DNA from: Candidatus Omnitrophota bacterium
Lineage (GTDB): Bacteria > Omnitrophota > Gorgyraeia > Duberdicusellales > 4484-171
Length of the DNA stretch: 51,380 nucleotides
Direction: 5' to 3'
Assembly: GCA_024542985.1 (NCBI GenBank)
Contig: JAMXCX010000007.1
Location: forward strand, 1 to 51,380
Shown here: in pieces, positions 32,965-41,856 of the stretch
Numbering within the stretch: the first letter of the stretch is position 1
Layout of the letters: the number at the start of each line of letters is the position of its first letter
The notes under the pieces: model-generated
Database searches by the model: none
What the model saw: only the letters and a program-made list of their open reading frames with translations
Told to the model about the DNA's origin: nothing
Program-made: the position numbers and the translations under genes

Positions 32965-34149
32965 ATGATAAACAATCCAATTTTGAGCTTAGCCATAATT
33001 TTCATACTAAGCTTTTTTTTTGCTCGTTTGGCAAAAAAATTGAAAATCCCTACCATCACTGCCTATGTAGTTTTGGGAATTCTGCTTTCGCCTAGCCTGC
33101 TTAATTTAATTTCAGATTCTTTTCTCTCTAAAACAGATTTTTTTTCCAATATTGTTCTTGGAATGATTGCTTTTGCTTTGGGTGAAAGCTTTTCTTTAGG
33201 TGTCTTGCGGCGGGTAGGAAGGCTGGTCGTTGCTATTTCTATAAGCGCTTCTTTATTTCCTTGGCTGCTGGTAACGCTTGCTACTTGGTTGATTTTTAAT
33301 AAACCCTTCTATATAGCTTTAGTGTTTGGAGCAATTGCCGCTGCGACTGCACCGGCGGCAGTGGTTATGGTGACTCAGGAGTATAAAAGTAAGGGCGAAT
33401 TCACGGATACCCTCTTGGGTGTTGTGGCTATAGATGATGCTTGGGCTTTGGTTATATTTGGTTTGTCACTCTCCTTAGCAAATTCATTTGTGCACGGAGG
33501 ATATGACTTTTTTAGTATTACCCGCGATTTATTAAAAACCGTTATCGAGATAGGCGGTTCTTTTCTCTCAGGAGCATTGATAGCGATAATATTTAATAAA
33601 CTTTCTCGTTTTATTAACACCATGAAAGAACGGCTGATTTATACTTTGGGTTTTTTGTTTTTAGTCATAGGCCTGGCAATTTCTTTTAACTTTTCTATCT
33701 TATTGTCCTGTATGTTTTTTGGAGCAGTTTTATCAAATACGAATCAAAAAAGTTTTCAGTTTTTTGATGCTCTTCGAGAGATAGATACTCCTTTGTATTT
33801 GATTTTTTTTGTATTGGCAGGGGCAAGTTTAAAAATCAGTGTTTTAAGCACAGCTATGGCTCTTACAGCCGGTTTTATAATTTTTAGGACAATAGGTAAA
33901 GTGGCAGGGTCTTATCTGGGGGCAAAAATAGTAGATGCTTCTTCAGCAATAAAGAAATACATGGGTTTGGCTTTAATCCCGCAGGCAGGGGTAGCCTTAG
34001 CTTGTGCTTTAATTGCAAAACATTCTATTGGCGGATTCTGGGGAGATAAGATTCTTGCAGTTACTGTTGCTAGCACTGTCATTTTTGAACTCATCGGGCC
34101 GGGCCTTACAAAATTTTCCCTAGGCAAAGCCGGGGAGATAAATGAATAA
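32965..34149 (+). CDS. Cation:proton antiporter, CPA2-like
   Basis: A 394-residue protein with about 11-12 helices. The family pattern LKIPTITAYVVLGILLSP is at the N-terminus, TAPAAVVMV in the middle, and the ion-binding double aspartate appears as AIDDAWALVIFG. It exchanges Na+ or K+ for protons across the inner membrane. There is no TrkA-N domain in the chain; the adjacent CBS and EIIA proteins may be its regulators. Confidence 0.87.
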   Translation: MINNPILSLAIIFILSFFFARLAKKLKIPTITAYVVLGILLSPSLLNLISDSFLSKTDFFSNIVLGMIAFALGESFSLGVLRRVGRLVVAISISASLFPWLLVTLATWLIFNKPFYIALVFGAIAAATAPAAVVMVTQEYKSKGEFTDTLLGVVAIDDAWALVIFGLSLSLANSFVHGGYDFFSITRDLLKTVIEIGGSFLSGALIAIIFNKLSRFINTMKERLIYTLGFLFLVIGLAISFNFSILLSCMFFGAVLSNTNQKSFQFFDALREIDTPLYLIFFVLAGASLKISVLSTAMALTAGFIIFRTIGKVAGSYLGAKIVDASSAIKKYMGLALIPQAGVALACALIAKHSIGGFWGDKILAVTVASTVIFELIGPGLTKFSLGKAGEINE

Positions 34150-34158
34150 ACCTAAATC

Positions 34159-34225
34159 AGCTGTAAGCTTTAAGCTATAAGTTATAAGCTGTAAGCCGTA
34201 AGTTATAAGCTATAAGCTTTTAGCT
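34159..34225. repeat. GTAAGC/GCTTAT-type repeat cluster before the nitroreductase
   Basis: A 67-bp run of AGCTGTAAGC, TTTAAGCTATAAG, TTATAAGCTGTAAGC and related units. It is self-complementary at many registers because the TATAAGCTTATA core is palindromic. It stops just before the AAGGAGATG ribosome site of the next gene. Sister elements are at 34786, 43897, 47998 and 48150. Confidence 0.75.
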
Positions 34226-34241
34226 ATTATAAGGAGATGAT

Positions 34242-34766
34242 ATGGATATTTTTGAGGCGATAAAAAAAAGAAGAAGTGTGCGTGATTATTTAGAGAAGGA
34301 AATTGATGATAAGATTATTAATATTATCCTGGAAGCGGCACGCGAGGCTCCTTCAGCATCGAATCGTCAGGAGTGGAGATTCGTAATAGTGAGGGATAAA
34401 ATAACCAAAGATAAGCTTTGTGAAGCTGCCAAGAATCAGACATTCATGAAGAAAGCTTCGGCAATTATCGCTTGTTGTGCTCAAACCGACAATCATGTAA
34501 TGACTTGTGGGCAAGCCTGTTACCCCATAGATGTCGCTATTGCCATTGACCACATGAGTTTAGCGGCAGTAGAATTAGGATTAGGGACTTGCTGGATAGG
34601 TGCGTTTTATGAGGATAAAGTAAAGAAAATCCTCGGTATCCCTGAAAATATAAGAGTTGTTGAGCTCCTTGTCTTAGGGTTTCCCCGTAACAAACCCACG
34701 CATCCAAAAAACCGATTGCCCTTTGAAAAAATAGTTTTTTTCGATAAATGGGGCAACTCTAAATAA
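34242..34766 (+). CDS. Nitroreductase family FMN protein
   Basis: A 174-residue flavin oxidoreductase. The N-terminal IKKRRSVRDY binds FMN phosphate, APSASNRQEWRFVIV follows, and the C-terminal LGLGTCWIGAF is typical. The physiological substrate is unknown; members reduce quinones, nitro compounds or act in cofactor synthesis. It has a strong AAGGAGATGAT site. Repeat elements of one family lie on both sides, suggesting an independently inserted or separately transcribed cassette. Confidence 0.9.
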   Translation: MDIFEAIKKRRSVRDYLEKEIDDKIINIILEAAREAPSASNRQEWRFVIVRDKITKDKLCEAAKNQTFMKKASAIIACCAQTDNHVMTCGQACYPIDVAIAIDHMSLAAVELGLGTCWIGAFYEDKVKKILGIPENIRVVELLVLGFPRNKPTHPKNRLPFEKIVFFDKWGNSK

Positions 34767-34785
34767 CCTTTACCAAAATACCTTA

Positions 34786-34870
34786 AAAGCTGTAAGTCGT
34801 AAGAGGTAAATTCTAAGTTATAAGATGTAAGAAAGATTAGAACTATGCTTACAGCCTAAAGCTTATAACT
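34786..34870. repeat. GTAAGC-type inverted repeat after the nitroreductase
   Basis: A forward arm with AAGCTGTAAGTCGTAAGAGG and AAGTTATAAGATGTAAG (34786-34831) is followed by a reverse arm GCTTACAGCC, TAAAGCTTATAACT (34847-34870). Together they can form a long imperfect hairpin between the nitroreductase and the mgtE promoter. Confidence 0.7.
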
Positions 34871-34891
34871 GGTAAATGCGCTTTTTTGGTT

Positions 34892-34919
34892 TTGTTTTTC
34901 TCATCTGCAATGGTATAAT
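34892..34919 (+). promoter_or_regulatory. Promoter of mgtE
   Basis: TTGTTT (34892-34897), 16-bp spacer, TATAAT (34914-34919), with a leader of about 135 nt before ATG 35061. Confidence 0.45.
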
Positions 34920-34925
34920 CAAAAA

Positions 34926-35055
34926 GTAGTTTCTGCTAAGTAATTTATTATTAGGTCTTATGCTTAGGCATAACTTTCCTATGTGGGGCAATAGCAGGTA
35001 GATCTTGCCATTAAGCAATACGGTCTTTTTCGAGCCTTTATCAGCTAAACCGATA
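34926..35055 (+). promoter_or_regulatory. Structured leader of mgtE, possible regulatory RNA
   Basis: CTGCTA (34933-34938) closes with TAGCAG (34992-34997) around the hairpin TTATGC-TTAG-GCATAA (34958-34973). The leader before a Mg2+ transporter is where M-box riboswitches occur, and CAGCTAAACCGATAG near 35041-35055 faintly recalls an M-box 3' end, but the M-box core was not found. It is held as an unassigned structured leader. Confidence 0.35.
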
Positions 35056-35060
35056 GCATT

Positions 35061-36416
35061 ATGACCAAAAGATTAGTGAAGAATGTCGAAGATTTGATTA
35101 CTGAGAAGAAGTATGCCGAGATAAAGAAGGTACTGCCTTTGCATCCCGAGGATATTGCCGCTCTTATTAGTAAGCTTTCAATACCATCTCATAAGCTTTT
35201 TGTTTTTAGGCTGGTTTCTTACGAAAAGGCAGTGGATGTTTTTGAGCATCTGCCAACTGAAGAAGAGGAGAAAATGCTTAACACTTTAAGCGGCCAGGAG
35301 ATAAGAGACATCTTGAATGAAATGTCTCCTGATGACAGGACGGAATTATTTGAGGAGATGCCTGCAGAATTAGTCAAAAAGTTTATAAACTTGCTTTCTC
35401 CTCAGGAGCGGACTATTGCCCTAGAAATACTTAATTACCCGCAAGATTCAGTAGGGCGCTTGATCACTCCGGATTTTGTTCAATTGTATGAGACCATGAA
35501 TGTTGGAGAGGCTCTTTCACACATAAGAAATGTAGGTATAAAGAAGGAGACTGTATATCATAGCTATGTTTTAGATAGCCAAAAGCGTCTTATCGGTATT
35601 GTTTCTTTGAAAAAGCTTGTTTTGGCTGTTCCTGAGACTAAGATTTCCGAGATTGTGTTTAAGGATGTAACAAAAGTCACGGCTTTTACAGATAAAGAAG
35701 AAGCGGCGAACATATTTAAACGTTACGATCTTTTAGTTTTACCAGTTGTGGATCATAATAATAAATTGCTGGGTATTGTAACTTTTGATGATTTAGTAGA
35801 TGTTTTAGAAGAAGAGGCTACTGAAGACTTTGAAAGAATAGCGGCTGTTGTTCCGGTTGAGAAACCTTATATGGAGGCTCGATTTTCTGAATTGATCTGG
35901 AAAAGGAGTTTTTGGCTGGTTGTTTTAGTCATTTTAGGGTCAGCATCAAGCGTGATTATGAAAAATTACGGAGGAGTTCTCCAGAAATGGATAGCTTTGA
36001 GTTTTTATTTACCTATACTTATCGCTGCCGGAGGCAACGCCGGCATGCAGTCAGCCATGATGGTTGTTAGAGGGTTGACCACGGGAGAAATAGGGGTGCG
36101 GGATTTTTTTAAAGTTGTAGCCAGAGAGGCGTTTCTCGGGTTAGCAATAGGTTTTATTCTTGCCCTGGTGGGTTTGATACGAGTTTTTTTTCAAGAAGGA
36201 GGAGATTGGATTTTTAGTATTTCAGTTGGAGTTGCCATAGGAATTACGGTTATGTTCGCTGCTGTTTTTGGCGGGGCTCTGCCTATAATATTTAAAAAGC
36301 TGAAACTGGATCCGGCTCTTATGAGTGGGCCTCTGATTACAACTATTGTTGATATAGGAGGAGTGTTTATTTATTTTGAGATAGCGTCTTTTATGTTGGG
36401 ATTATGGAAAAAATAG
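35061..36416 (+). CDS. mgtE: Magnesium transporter MgtE
   Basis: Mg2+ channel of the inner membrane gated by cytosolic Mg2+. The three modules are present: N-domain of helical repeats (about 1-125, MSPDDRTELFEEMP), a CBS pair (about 130-255) and five membrane helices (270-451). The conserved GGNAGMQS lies in the pore region. The length of 451 is normal. No ribosome site is obvious; the structured leader may matter. It overlaps the amidase gene by 13 nt. Confidence 0.94.
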   Translation: MTKRLVKNVEDLITEKKYAEIKKVLPLHPEDIAALISKLSIPSHKLFVFRLVSYEKAVDVFEHLPTEEEEKMLNTLSGQEIRDILNEMSPDDRTELFEEMPAELVKKFINLLSPQERTIALEILNYPQDSVGRLITPDFVQLYETMNVGEALSHIRNVGIKKETVYHSYVLDSQKRLIGIVSLKKLVLAVPETKISEIVFKDVTKVTAFTDKEEAANIFKRYDLLVLPVVDHNNKLLGIVTFDDLVDVLEEEATEDFERIAAVVPVEKPYMEARFSELIWKRSFWLVVLVILGSASSVIMKNYGGVLQKWIALSFYLPILIAAGGNAGMQSAMMVVRGLTTGEIGVRDFFKVVAREAFLGLAIGFILALVGLIRVFFQEGGDWIFSISVGVAIGITVMFAAVFGGALPIIFKKLKLDPALMSGPLITTIVDIGGVFIYFEIASFMLGLWKK

Positions 36417-37486
36417 TTATCAGCCGGAAAAATATTTTTGCCTTTTGTCTGATGCTTGTAACCTGGGGACTATTGGCAACCGGCTGTGCCACTATTCCTT
36501 CTTATGTTGGCGGTGCGGTAACTTTTTCTCCCTCTGATTATGTTGGTGTAGAAAGCTTTTGTAAAAAACATGGTTTTCAATATAGTTTCGATACTATTGA
36601 TGATTTAATAAGGCTATATTCTTCCGATAAAGAAATAAAGATATTATTGAATTCCTTTGTCGGGGCGATTAATGGTTCCATATTTTACTTAAAAGTTCCC
36701 CCGGTTTATCGCAAGGGAAAGATTCTTATTCCCCGGCAATTAGATAAATTTGTTTCTTCCAGGACCCTCAGCTCTTTTCGGCCTACGTTTGTAATAAAGA
36801 CTATCGTAATTGATCCTGGCCATGGCGGAAGAGACCCCGGAGCAATTTCGCCCCGAGGATTAGAGGAAAAAACAATAAATTTAATGGTGGCAAAGTATCT
36901 TAAAGAAGAATTAGAGGGACGAGGGTTTAAGGTTATCTTAACTCGCTTGAGGGACGTGTTTATTTCTTTAGATGAGCGTGTAAGGATAGCAAGAAGACAT
37001 CATGCTGATTTTTTCATTAGTCTGCATTCCAATTCTAACCGCTCGCGCAATGTAGATGGTGTAGAGATATACCATCTACCTGCCTCTAGGCTTAATAGCC
37101 GCGAAAGGGCCTTAAGGTTAGCTAAGAGCGAAGATTTTTCCGGTAGAGAACTACCGACAAATGTTAAGGCTATACTTTGGGATCTTATTATCAGTAAGAA
37201 TTATGCTTTTTCTGTAGAGATGTCAAACATTATGTACTTTACTTTCAAAAATTTAGGCTTTAATGTGCGGCCGCCCAAGAAAGCGTCTTTTCATGTCTTA
37301 AGGTTGGCATATGTTCCTTCTATCCTGGTTGAGATGGGATATCTGAGCAATGCTTACGAAGAGAAAGCCTTGCGAAAGAAATATTACCAGAGGCAGATAG
37401 CTCAGGCAGTTTCTTTGGCCATAAGTTCGTTAAACAAACGCTACGCCAAAGGCCGCAAGACCAGATACGCCAATCTTAACTGGTAA
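36404..37486 (+). CDS. N-acetylmuramoyl-L-alanine amidase, lipoprotein
   Basis: Amidase_3 zinc enzyme that cuts peptide from glycan in peptidoglycan. The N-terminus is a lipoprotein signal (LLATGC, C28). A domain at about 42-120 resembles the copper-amine-oxidase-N/AMIN type. The catalytic domain (130-355) has zinc ligands H140 (IDPGHGG), E154 or E155 and H208 (SLHSN), and catalytic E310 (LVEMGYLSN). It is probably used in cell separation at the envelope. It overlaps mgtE by 13 nt. Confidence 0.93.
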   Translation: MEKIVISRKNIFAFCLMLVTWGLLATGCATIPSYVGGAVTFSPSDYVGVESFCKKHGFQYSFDTIDDLIRLYSSDKEIKILLNSFVGAINGSIFYLKVPPVYRKGKILIPRQLDKFVSSRTLSSFRPTFVIKTIVIDPGHGGRDPGAISPRGLEEKTINLMVAKYLKEELEGRGFKVILTRLRDVFISLDERVRIARRHHADFFISLHSNSNRSRNVDGVEIYHLPASRLNSRERALRLAKSEDFSGRELPTNVKAILWDLIISKNYAFSVEMSNIMYFTFKNLGFNVRPPKKASFHVLRLAYVPSILVEMGYLSNAYEEKALRKKYYQRQIAQAVSLAISSLNKRYAKGRKTRYANLNW

Positions 37487-37537
37487 TTTGCTCGCTACAA
37501 GCGAGTCAGCAGTTTAAAAGCAGATTTTAAGAAAGAG

Positions 37538-38332
37538 ATGAAAAGTAGACCTATCGGTATTTTCGATTCCGGAGTCGGCGGCTTAACGGTTTTACGGCAG
37601 ATACAAAATATTATTCCCCGTGAGGATATAATTTATTTTGGCGATACGGCACGAGTTCCTTATGGGAATAAGTCCAAGCAGACAGTTATTAAATTTAGCG
37701 CTGAAAATGCGCATTTTTTAGCAAAGAGAAAGGTAAAAATGATTATTGTTGCCTGCAATACGTCATCTTCATTGTCGTTAGAGCATCTAAGAGGTGTTTT
37801 TGATATTCCTATAGTGGGTGTTATTGAGGCTGGTGTTAGTATGGCTTTGCAGGTGTCCCACAGCATGAGGATTGGGGTAATCGGCACAAAATCAACAATT
37901 GCCAGCGAAAGTTATCAAAAAGAAATTCGAAAAATGAACAGAAGCGCAAAGTTATATTCTTCTAGCTGCCCTCTTTTCGTGCCCTTGGTTGAAGAAGGTA
38001 TATTGCACGGCAAAGTAGTAAACGAAGTTATAAGGATGTATTTAAGGGATTTTAAAACCAGAAAAATAGATACTCTTATTTTAGGCTGCACCCATTATCC
38101 TTTGCTCAAACCTGAAATTGCCGATTATCTTAAAGGTATAACTATTGTTGATTCAGCAAACGCAGTTGCTCAATATACCAAAAGTATTCTTACCGAACAG
38201 AGATTGCTCAATGATCAAAAAGAACAAGGCAGGGAAGAATTTTATGTGAGTGATGAGCCGGAAGGTTTCAAGAGGTTAGCAAAGCTTTTTTTGAAAAGAA
38301 AAATACCTAACCCTGAACTTACAAATGCATAA
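37538..38332 (+). CDS. murI: Glutamate racemase
   Basis: Makes D-glutamate for peptidoglycan. FDSGVGGLTVL at the N-terminus and the two catalytic cysteines C73 (VACNTSS) and C184 (LGCTHYPLL) are intact. 264 residues, normal length. Next to an amidase gene, consistent with a cell-wall group. It overlaps queD by 8 nt. Confidence 0.95.
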   Translation: MKSRPIGIFDSGVGGLTVLRQIQNIIPREDIIYFGDTARVPYGNKSKQTVIKFSAENAHFLAKRKVKMIIVACNTSSSLSLEHLRGVFDIPIVGVIEAGVSMALQVSHSMRIGVIGTKSTIASESYQKEIRKMNRSAKLYSSSCPLFVPLVEEGILHGKVVNEVIRMYLRDFKTRKIDTLILGCTHYPLLKPEIADYLKGITIVDSANAVAQYTKSILTEQRLLNDQKEQGREEFYVSDEPEGFKRLAKLFLKRKIPNPELTNA

Positions 38333-38708
38333 GATACAAATAACTGTTTATTTTAGCGCCGCACATTTTTTACGCGGATATAAGGGTAAATGCGAGAATC
38401 TGCACGGACATAACTGGAAAGTCGAAGTTATGATTTCGCGTTCTTCACTTGATTCTCTAGGTATGGTTATCGATTTCGGAGATTTAAAAAAAGAAGTTAA
38501 GGGGATGCTTGATGAATTAGATCATCACAATATTAATGATTTGGATTATTTTTCCGCTCAAGGCGGAAAGGGTCATAATCCCAGTTCAGAAAACATTGCA
38601 AAGTATGTATTTCGCGAACTAAAAAAAGAAATTGCAAGCAGAAATTGCAAATTAGAGGAAGTAAGAGTTTGGGAGACTGAAAACTCATGCGCGGTATATC
38701 AAGAATAA
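38325..38708 (+). CDS. queD: 6-carboxy-tetrahydropterin synthase
   Basis: Second step of the queuosine/7-deazaguanine pathway, from dihydroneopterin triphosphate. Zinc ligands H14, H27 and H29 and the catalytic C23 (CENLHGHNW) are present. 127 residues. It forms a set with queC and queE directly downstream. The GTP cyclohydrolase step and queF are not in the window. Confidence 0.94.
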   Translation: MHKIQITVYFSAAHFLRGYKGKCENLHGHNWKVEVMISRSSLDSLGMVIDFGDLKKEVKGMLDELDHHNINDLDYFSAQGGKGHNPSSENIAKYVFRELKKEIASRNCKLEEVRVWETENSCAVYQE

Positions 38709-39355
38709 AAAAAGGTGTTATTCTCCTTTCGGGAGGAATAGATTCGGCAACAACTCTTTATTTTGCTAAAAAAAAAGGTTATCGCCTCACAGCGCTTATT
38801 TTTGACTATAGCCAGAGGCATAAAAAGGAGATTGAATGCGCAAAAAAGATTGCCCGGATTAATAAAATAAAGTATTATATTGAAAAGATAAATTTATCCT
38901 GGGCAAAGTCAAGCCTGACAAATAAAAAGATAGGAGTCCCTTTAAGGCGCAACTTAAATAAAAAAGAGATACCACCTACCTATGTTTCCGGCAGAAACAT
39001 AATTTTTTTGAGTTACGCATTTTCTCTAGCCGAGAGCATTAAAGCTGATAAGATATTCATCGGTGCCCATATCCAAGATTATTCCGGTTATCCTGACTGT
39101 CGTCCGGAGTTTATTTATGCTTTCCAGCAGGCGGCAAATCGCGGGTTAAAGAAAAAAGGGATTAAGATAGTTGCCCCTTTGATTGATAAGACCAAAAAAG
39201 ACATCATTCGTTTAGGGGTAAACTTTAAAGTGCCTTTCCGATATACTTGGTCATGTTATAAGGGGGCAGCTGCACCTTGCGAGAAGTGCGATAGCTGTCG
39301 TTTCAGGATAGAAGCCTTCAACAAGTTGGGCATGGTTGATCCTATCCTTAGCTGA
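38687..39355 (+). CDS. queC: 7-cyano-7-deazaguanine synthase
   Basis: ATP-dependent conversion of carboxy-deazaguanine to preQ0. The PP-loop SGGIDSAT (15-22) and the C-terminal zinc cysteines (SCYKG, then CEKCDSC) are intact. 222 residues. ATG 38687 gives a 22-nt overlap with queD and a slightly long N-terminus; no better start is seen. Confidence 0.94.
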   Translation: MRGISRIKKGVILLSGGIDSATTLYFAKKKGYRLTALIFDYSQRHKKEIECAKKIARINKIKYYIEKINLSWAKSSLTNKKIGVPLRRNLNKKEIPPTYVSGRNIIFLSYAFSLAESIKADKIFIGAHIQDYSGYPDCRPEFIYAFQQAANRGLKKKGIKIVAPLIDKTKKDIIRLGVNFKVPFRYTWSCYKGAAAPCEKCDSCRFRIEAFNKLGMVDPILS

Positions 39356-39394
39356 AAAAAGCAAGAAGGTCATTACGAGGCCAGGAAGGCAATT

Positions 39395-40069
39395 ATGGAA
39401 ATTTTAAAAGGTAAAATAGCCGAGGTCTTTAAAAGCATTCAGGGTGAAGGAATATATCAGGGAGTAAGTCAAGTATTTGTACGCTTTTTTGGCTGCAACT
39501 TAAAATGTAAATTTTGTGATACGAAGTTAGATAAATATCTCTTCTTAGGTTTAGAAGAGCTGCTGGATAAAATTAATACTTATAGAGATTATCATTCAAT
39601 TTCTATAACCGGCGGAGAACCGTTGTTAGAGATTAATTTTTTAAAGGTATTAACTAAAAAGTTAAAAGAAGAAGGCAGAATTATTTACCTTGAGACCAAC
39701 GGAATTTTGCCGCGTAGTCTATCAGAAATTATTGACTATATCGATATAGTTTCGATGGATTTTAAGTTGCCCTCCTCCAGCGGAGAAAAGGAATTTTGGT
39801 TTCAGCATAGAGAATTTCTAAAAGTAGCCGTAAGGAAGGACGTATTTGTTAAGGCCGTAATAAGCGAAAAGACCCTTGTTGAAGACATACGCATAGCCAT
39901 GGCTATAATTAAGGAAACGGACGCAAATTTACCTTTTGTTTTGCAGCCGCAAAATCCTTTAGAAGATATATTGCAGGAAAGAATAGAATATTTTGAAAAA
40001 CTGTGCCTAGAGGACAATATCAATGTAAAAGTTATTCCTCAATTACATAAAAAACTAAGTATTAAATGA
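39395..40069 (+). CDS. queE: 7-carboxy-7-deazaguanine synthase
   Basis: Radical SAM enzyme that contracts the ring of carboxy-tetrahydropterin. The cluster motif C34-NLK-C38-KF-C41 and the SAM-binding ITGGEPLL are present, with QGEG typical of QueE near 16-19. 224 residues. It completes queD-C-E. The stop overlaps the fumarase gene by 4 nt (ATGA). Confidence 0.94.
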   Translation: MEILKGKIAEVFKSIQGEGIYQGVSQVFVRFFGCNLKCKFCDTKLDKYLFLGLEELLDKINTYRDYHSISITGGEPLLEINFLKVLTKKLKEEGRIIYLETNGILPRSLSEIIDYIDIVSMDFKLPSSSGEKEFWFQHREFLKVAVRKDVFVKAVISEKTLVEDIRIAMAIIKETDANLPFVLQPQNPLEDILQERIEYFEKLCLEDNINVKVIPQLHKKLSIK

Positions 40070-40899
40070 ATAAGAAGTTGATGCAGAATGCGCTGGAAAA
40101 TATAGTAAAAGAAGCGAGTTTTTCTTTGCGAAAAGATGTAAGTAAATTATTACGACAGGCTTACTCTCGAGAGAAGAATAAACGAGCGAAGAAAGCGCTG
40201 GCCTGGATTTTGGATAATGCAAAAATTGCCAAGAAAGAAAGTCTGGCAATTTGCCAGGATACAGGGCTGCCGGTTATTTTTGTTGAAGCCGGAAAGGATG
40301 TAACTATTAATTCTTCTTTAGTAGATACAATCAAAAAGGGAGTAGAAATAGGGTATCGAAAGAATTATCTACGGCCATCGATTGTTGATCCTTTGCGAAG
40401 GGGTAAATCTTTTTATAAGGGCGCTATTTGCCATCTAGATTTTTCACCGAATATAAAGGGATTGAAAGTAACTATTCTCCCTAAAGGTTTTGGCAGCGAG
40501 AATAAATCCCAGCTTAAGATGTTTAATCCCACAACTAGTCTAGAGAAAATTGAAGAGTTTGTGGTTGAGACTGTAAAAAAAGCCGGGCCTGAAGGCTGTC
40601 CTCCTTTTGTGGTGGGTGTGGGTATTGGAGGAACATCGGACTATGCACTTTTGTTAGCAAAGAAAGCCTTATTAGAAAAAATAGATAGACCCAATCCTGA
40701 TAAATTTTTAAATAGTCTTGAAAAGAAATTACTCAAGAAAATAAATTTGTTAAAAATAGGCCCTATGGGTTTGGGCGGAAACTCAACCGCGTTAGCAGTT
40801 AAGATTAAAAAAGCGCCTACGCATATCGCCGGTTTGCCGGTAGGCGTAAATATAAGCTGTCATGCTCTGCGCAGCGCCACGGTAGCCTTGAAGAGTTAA
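40066..40899 (+). CDS. Class I fumarate hydratase, alpha subunit
   Basis: Fe-S hydratase subunit of the two-protein fumarase (or L(+)-tartrate dehydratase TtdA type). Cluster-binding cysteines lie in LAICQDTGLPV, EGCPPFVVGVGIGG and NISCHALRS; SENKSQLKMF is also typical. 277 residues. It is oxygen-sensitive in this family. The beta subunit lies 957 nt further on, separated by a sulfotransferase gene, which is unusual. Confidence 0.92.
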   Translation: MNKKLMQNALENIVKEASFSLRKDVSKLLRQAYSREKNKRAKKALAWILDNAKIAKKESLAICQDTGLPVIFVEAGKDVTINSSLVDTIKKGVEIGYRKNYLRPSIVDPLRRGKSFYKGAICHLDFSPNIKGLKVTILPKGFGSENKSQLKMFNPTTSLEKIEEFVVETVKKAGPEGCPPFVVGVGIGGTSDYALLLAKKALLEKIDRPNPDKFLNSLEKKLLKKINLLKIGPMGLGGNSTALAVKIKKAPTHIAGLPVGVNISCHALRSATVALKS

Positions 40900-40950
40900 G
40901 GGCTCAGAAGTGAGCAGGGAAATGAAATAATTGATCAAAAAGATAAAGCA

Positions 40951-41772
40951 ATGCATGATTTCAGTACAAAAAAAAAGCTTATTATGATTATGGGAGTTCA
41001 ACGTTCAGGCAGTACAGCGCTTCTACGTTCTTTTGCTAAAAACTGCAAATTAGTAACGCTTGATGAGGGTATGGATACTCCAGTTTTTCAAGGGTTCAAT
41101 CTTAGGCCCGAGTCAGAAATTCGGGAATTATTAAAAAGCATTAAGGCTACGGTAGTGTTTAAATCCATAAATGAGACTAATCGTCGGAATGTTGAGGACG
41201 TAATTCAAGAATATAAGAACTATGATTTGTGGATATTATGGATATATCGCGACCCGGTAAATGTTTTTTATTCAGATTGCAAAATGTCAAATCGCCCATT
41301 AAGTTCTGTTTATTCATTCATTTCACAGTGGAATCAGCGAAATCAGTATATATTATCAGCATACTGGAAATATAATTCTAAGATAGTAATTGTAAAATAT
41401 GAAGATTTGCTTTCGGATCCAAAAGTTTTTTTTAAGATATGTAGATTATTAAACGTAAAAGGAAGATATATATTCTATCGTGATAGTTCAAAGGGCCGTA
41501 AAGATTTACCTGATAGAATAAAAGATGATGTCGATAAAGGTACCTTACATATCTTAACAAAACTTGATAAAAATCGCAGGTTTGTGTCCAAAATCAATTT
41601 TCCTACAGTTTTATTAAGAATATTATTAAGAATGTATTTAGAAATCGAAAAATATAAAAGTTTCCTGAAGCGTATAGGGTTAAGAAATGCTCTTGGCGCA
41701 GTATATAAAGTTATTATAGGTAAAAAGAAGCCGCGTGAATTATGGAACAGTATTAAAAACTATCTATATTAA
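40951..41772 (+). CDS. Sulfotransferase family protein between fumarase subunits
   Basis: The N-terminal P-loop-like MGVQRSGSTALLRSF, the WIYRDPVNVFYSDC motif and VKYEDLLSDP identify a PAPS-dependent sulfotransferase of a different subfamily from the gene at 15107. Acceptor unknown. 273 residues. It has no ribosome site, and its AT-rich bases contrast with the fumarase genes on either side. This points to insertion of a transferred gene within an older pair. Confidence 0.8.
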   Translation: MHDFSTKKKLIMIMGVQRSGSTALLRSFAKNCKLVTLDEGMDTPVFQGFNLRPESEIRELLKSIKATVVFKSINETNRRNVEDVIQEYKNYDLWILWIYRDPVNVFYSDCKMSNRPLSSVYSFISQWNQRNQYILSAYWKYNSKIVIVKYEDLLSDPKVFFKICRLLNVKGRYIFYRDSSKGRKDLPDRIKDDVDKGTLHILTKLDKNRRFVSKINFPTVLLRILLRMYLEIEKYKSFLKRIGLRNALGAVYKVIIGKKKPRELWNSIKNYLY

Positions 41773-41856
41773 ATTTCTTGCTTTGATTTATTGATATAGT
41801 CTTCACTTTTCGTGTAGCAGTCTATAATGGGCGTGACAGAAGAAATAGCTTAAGCA

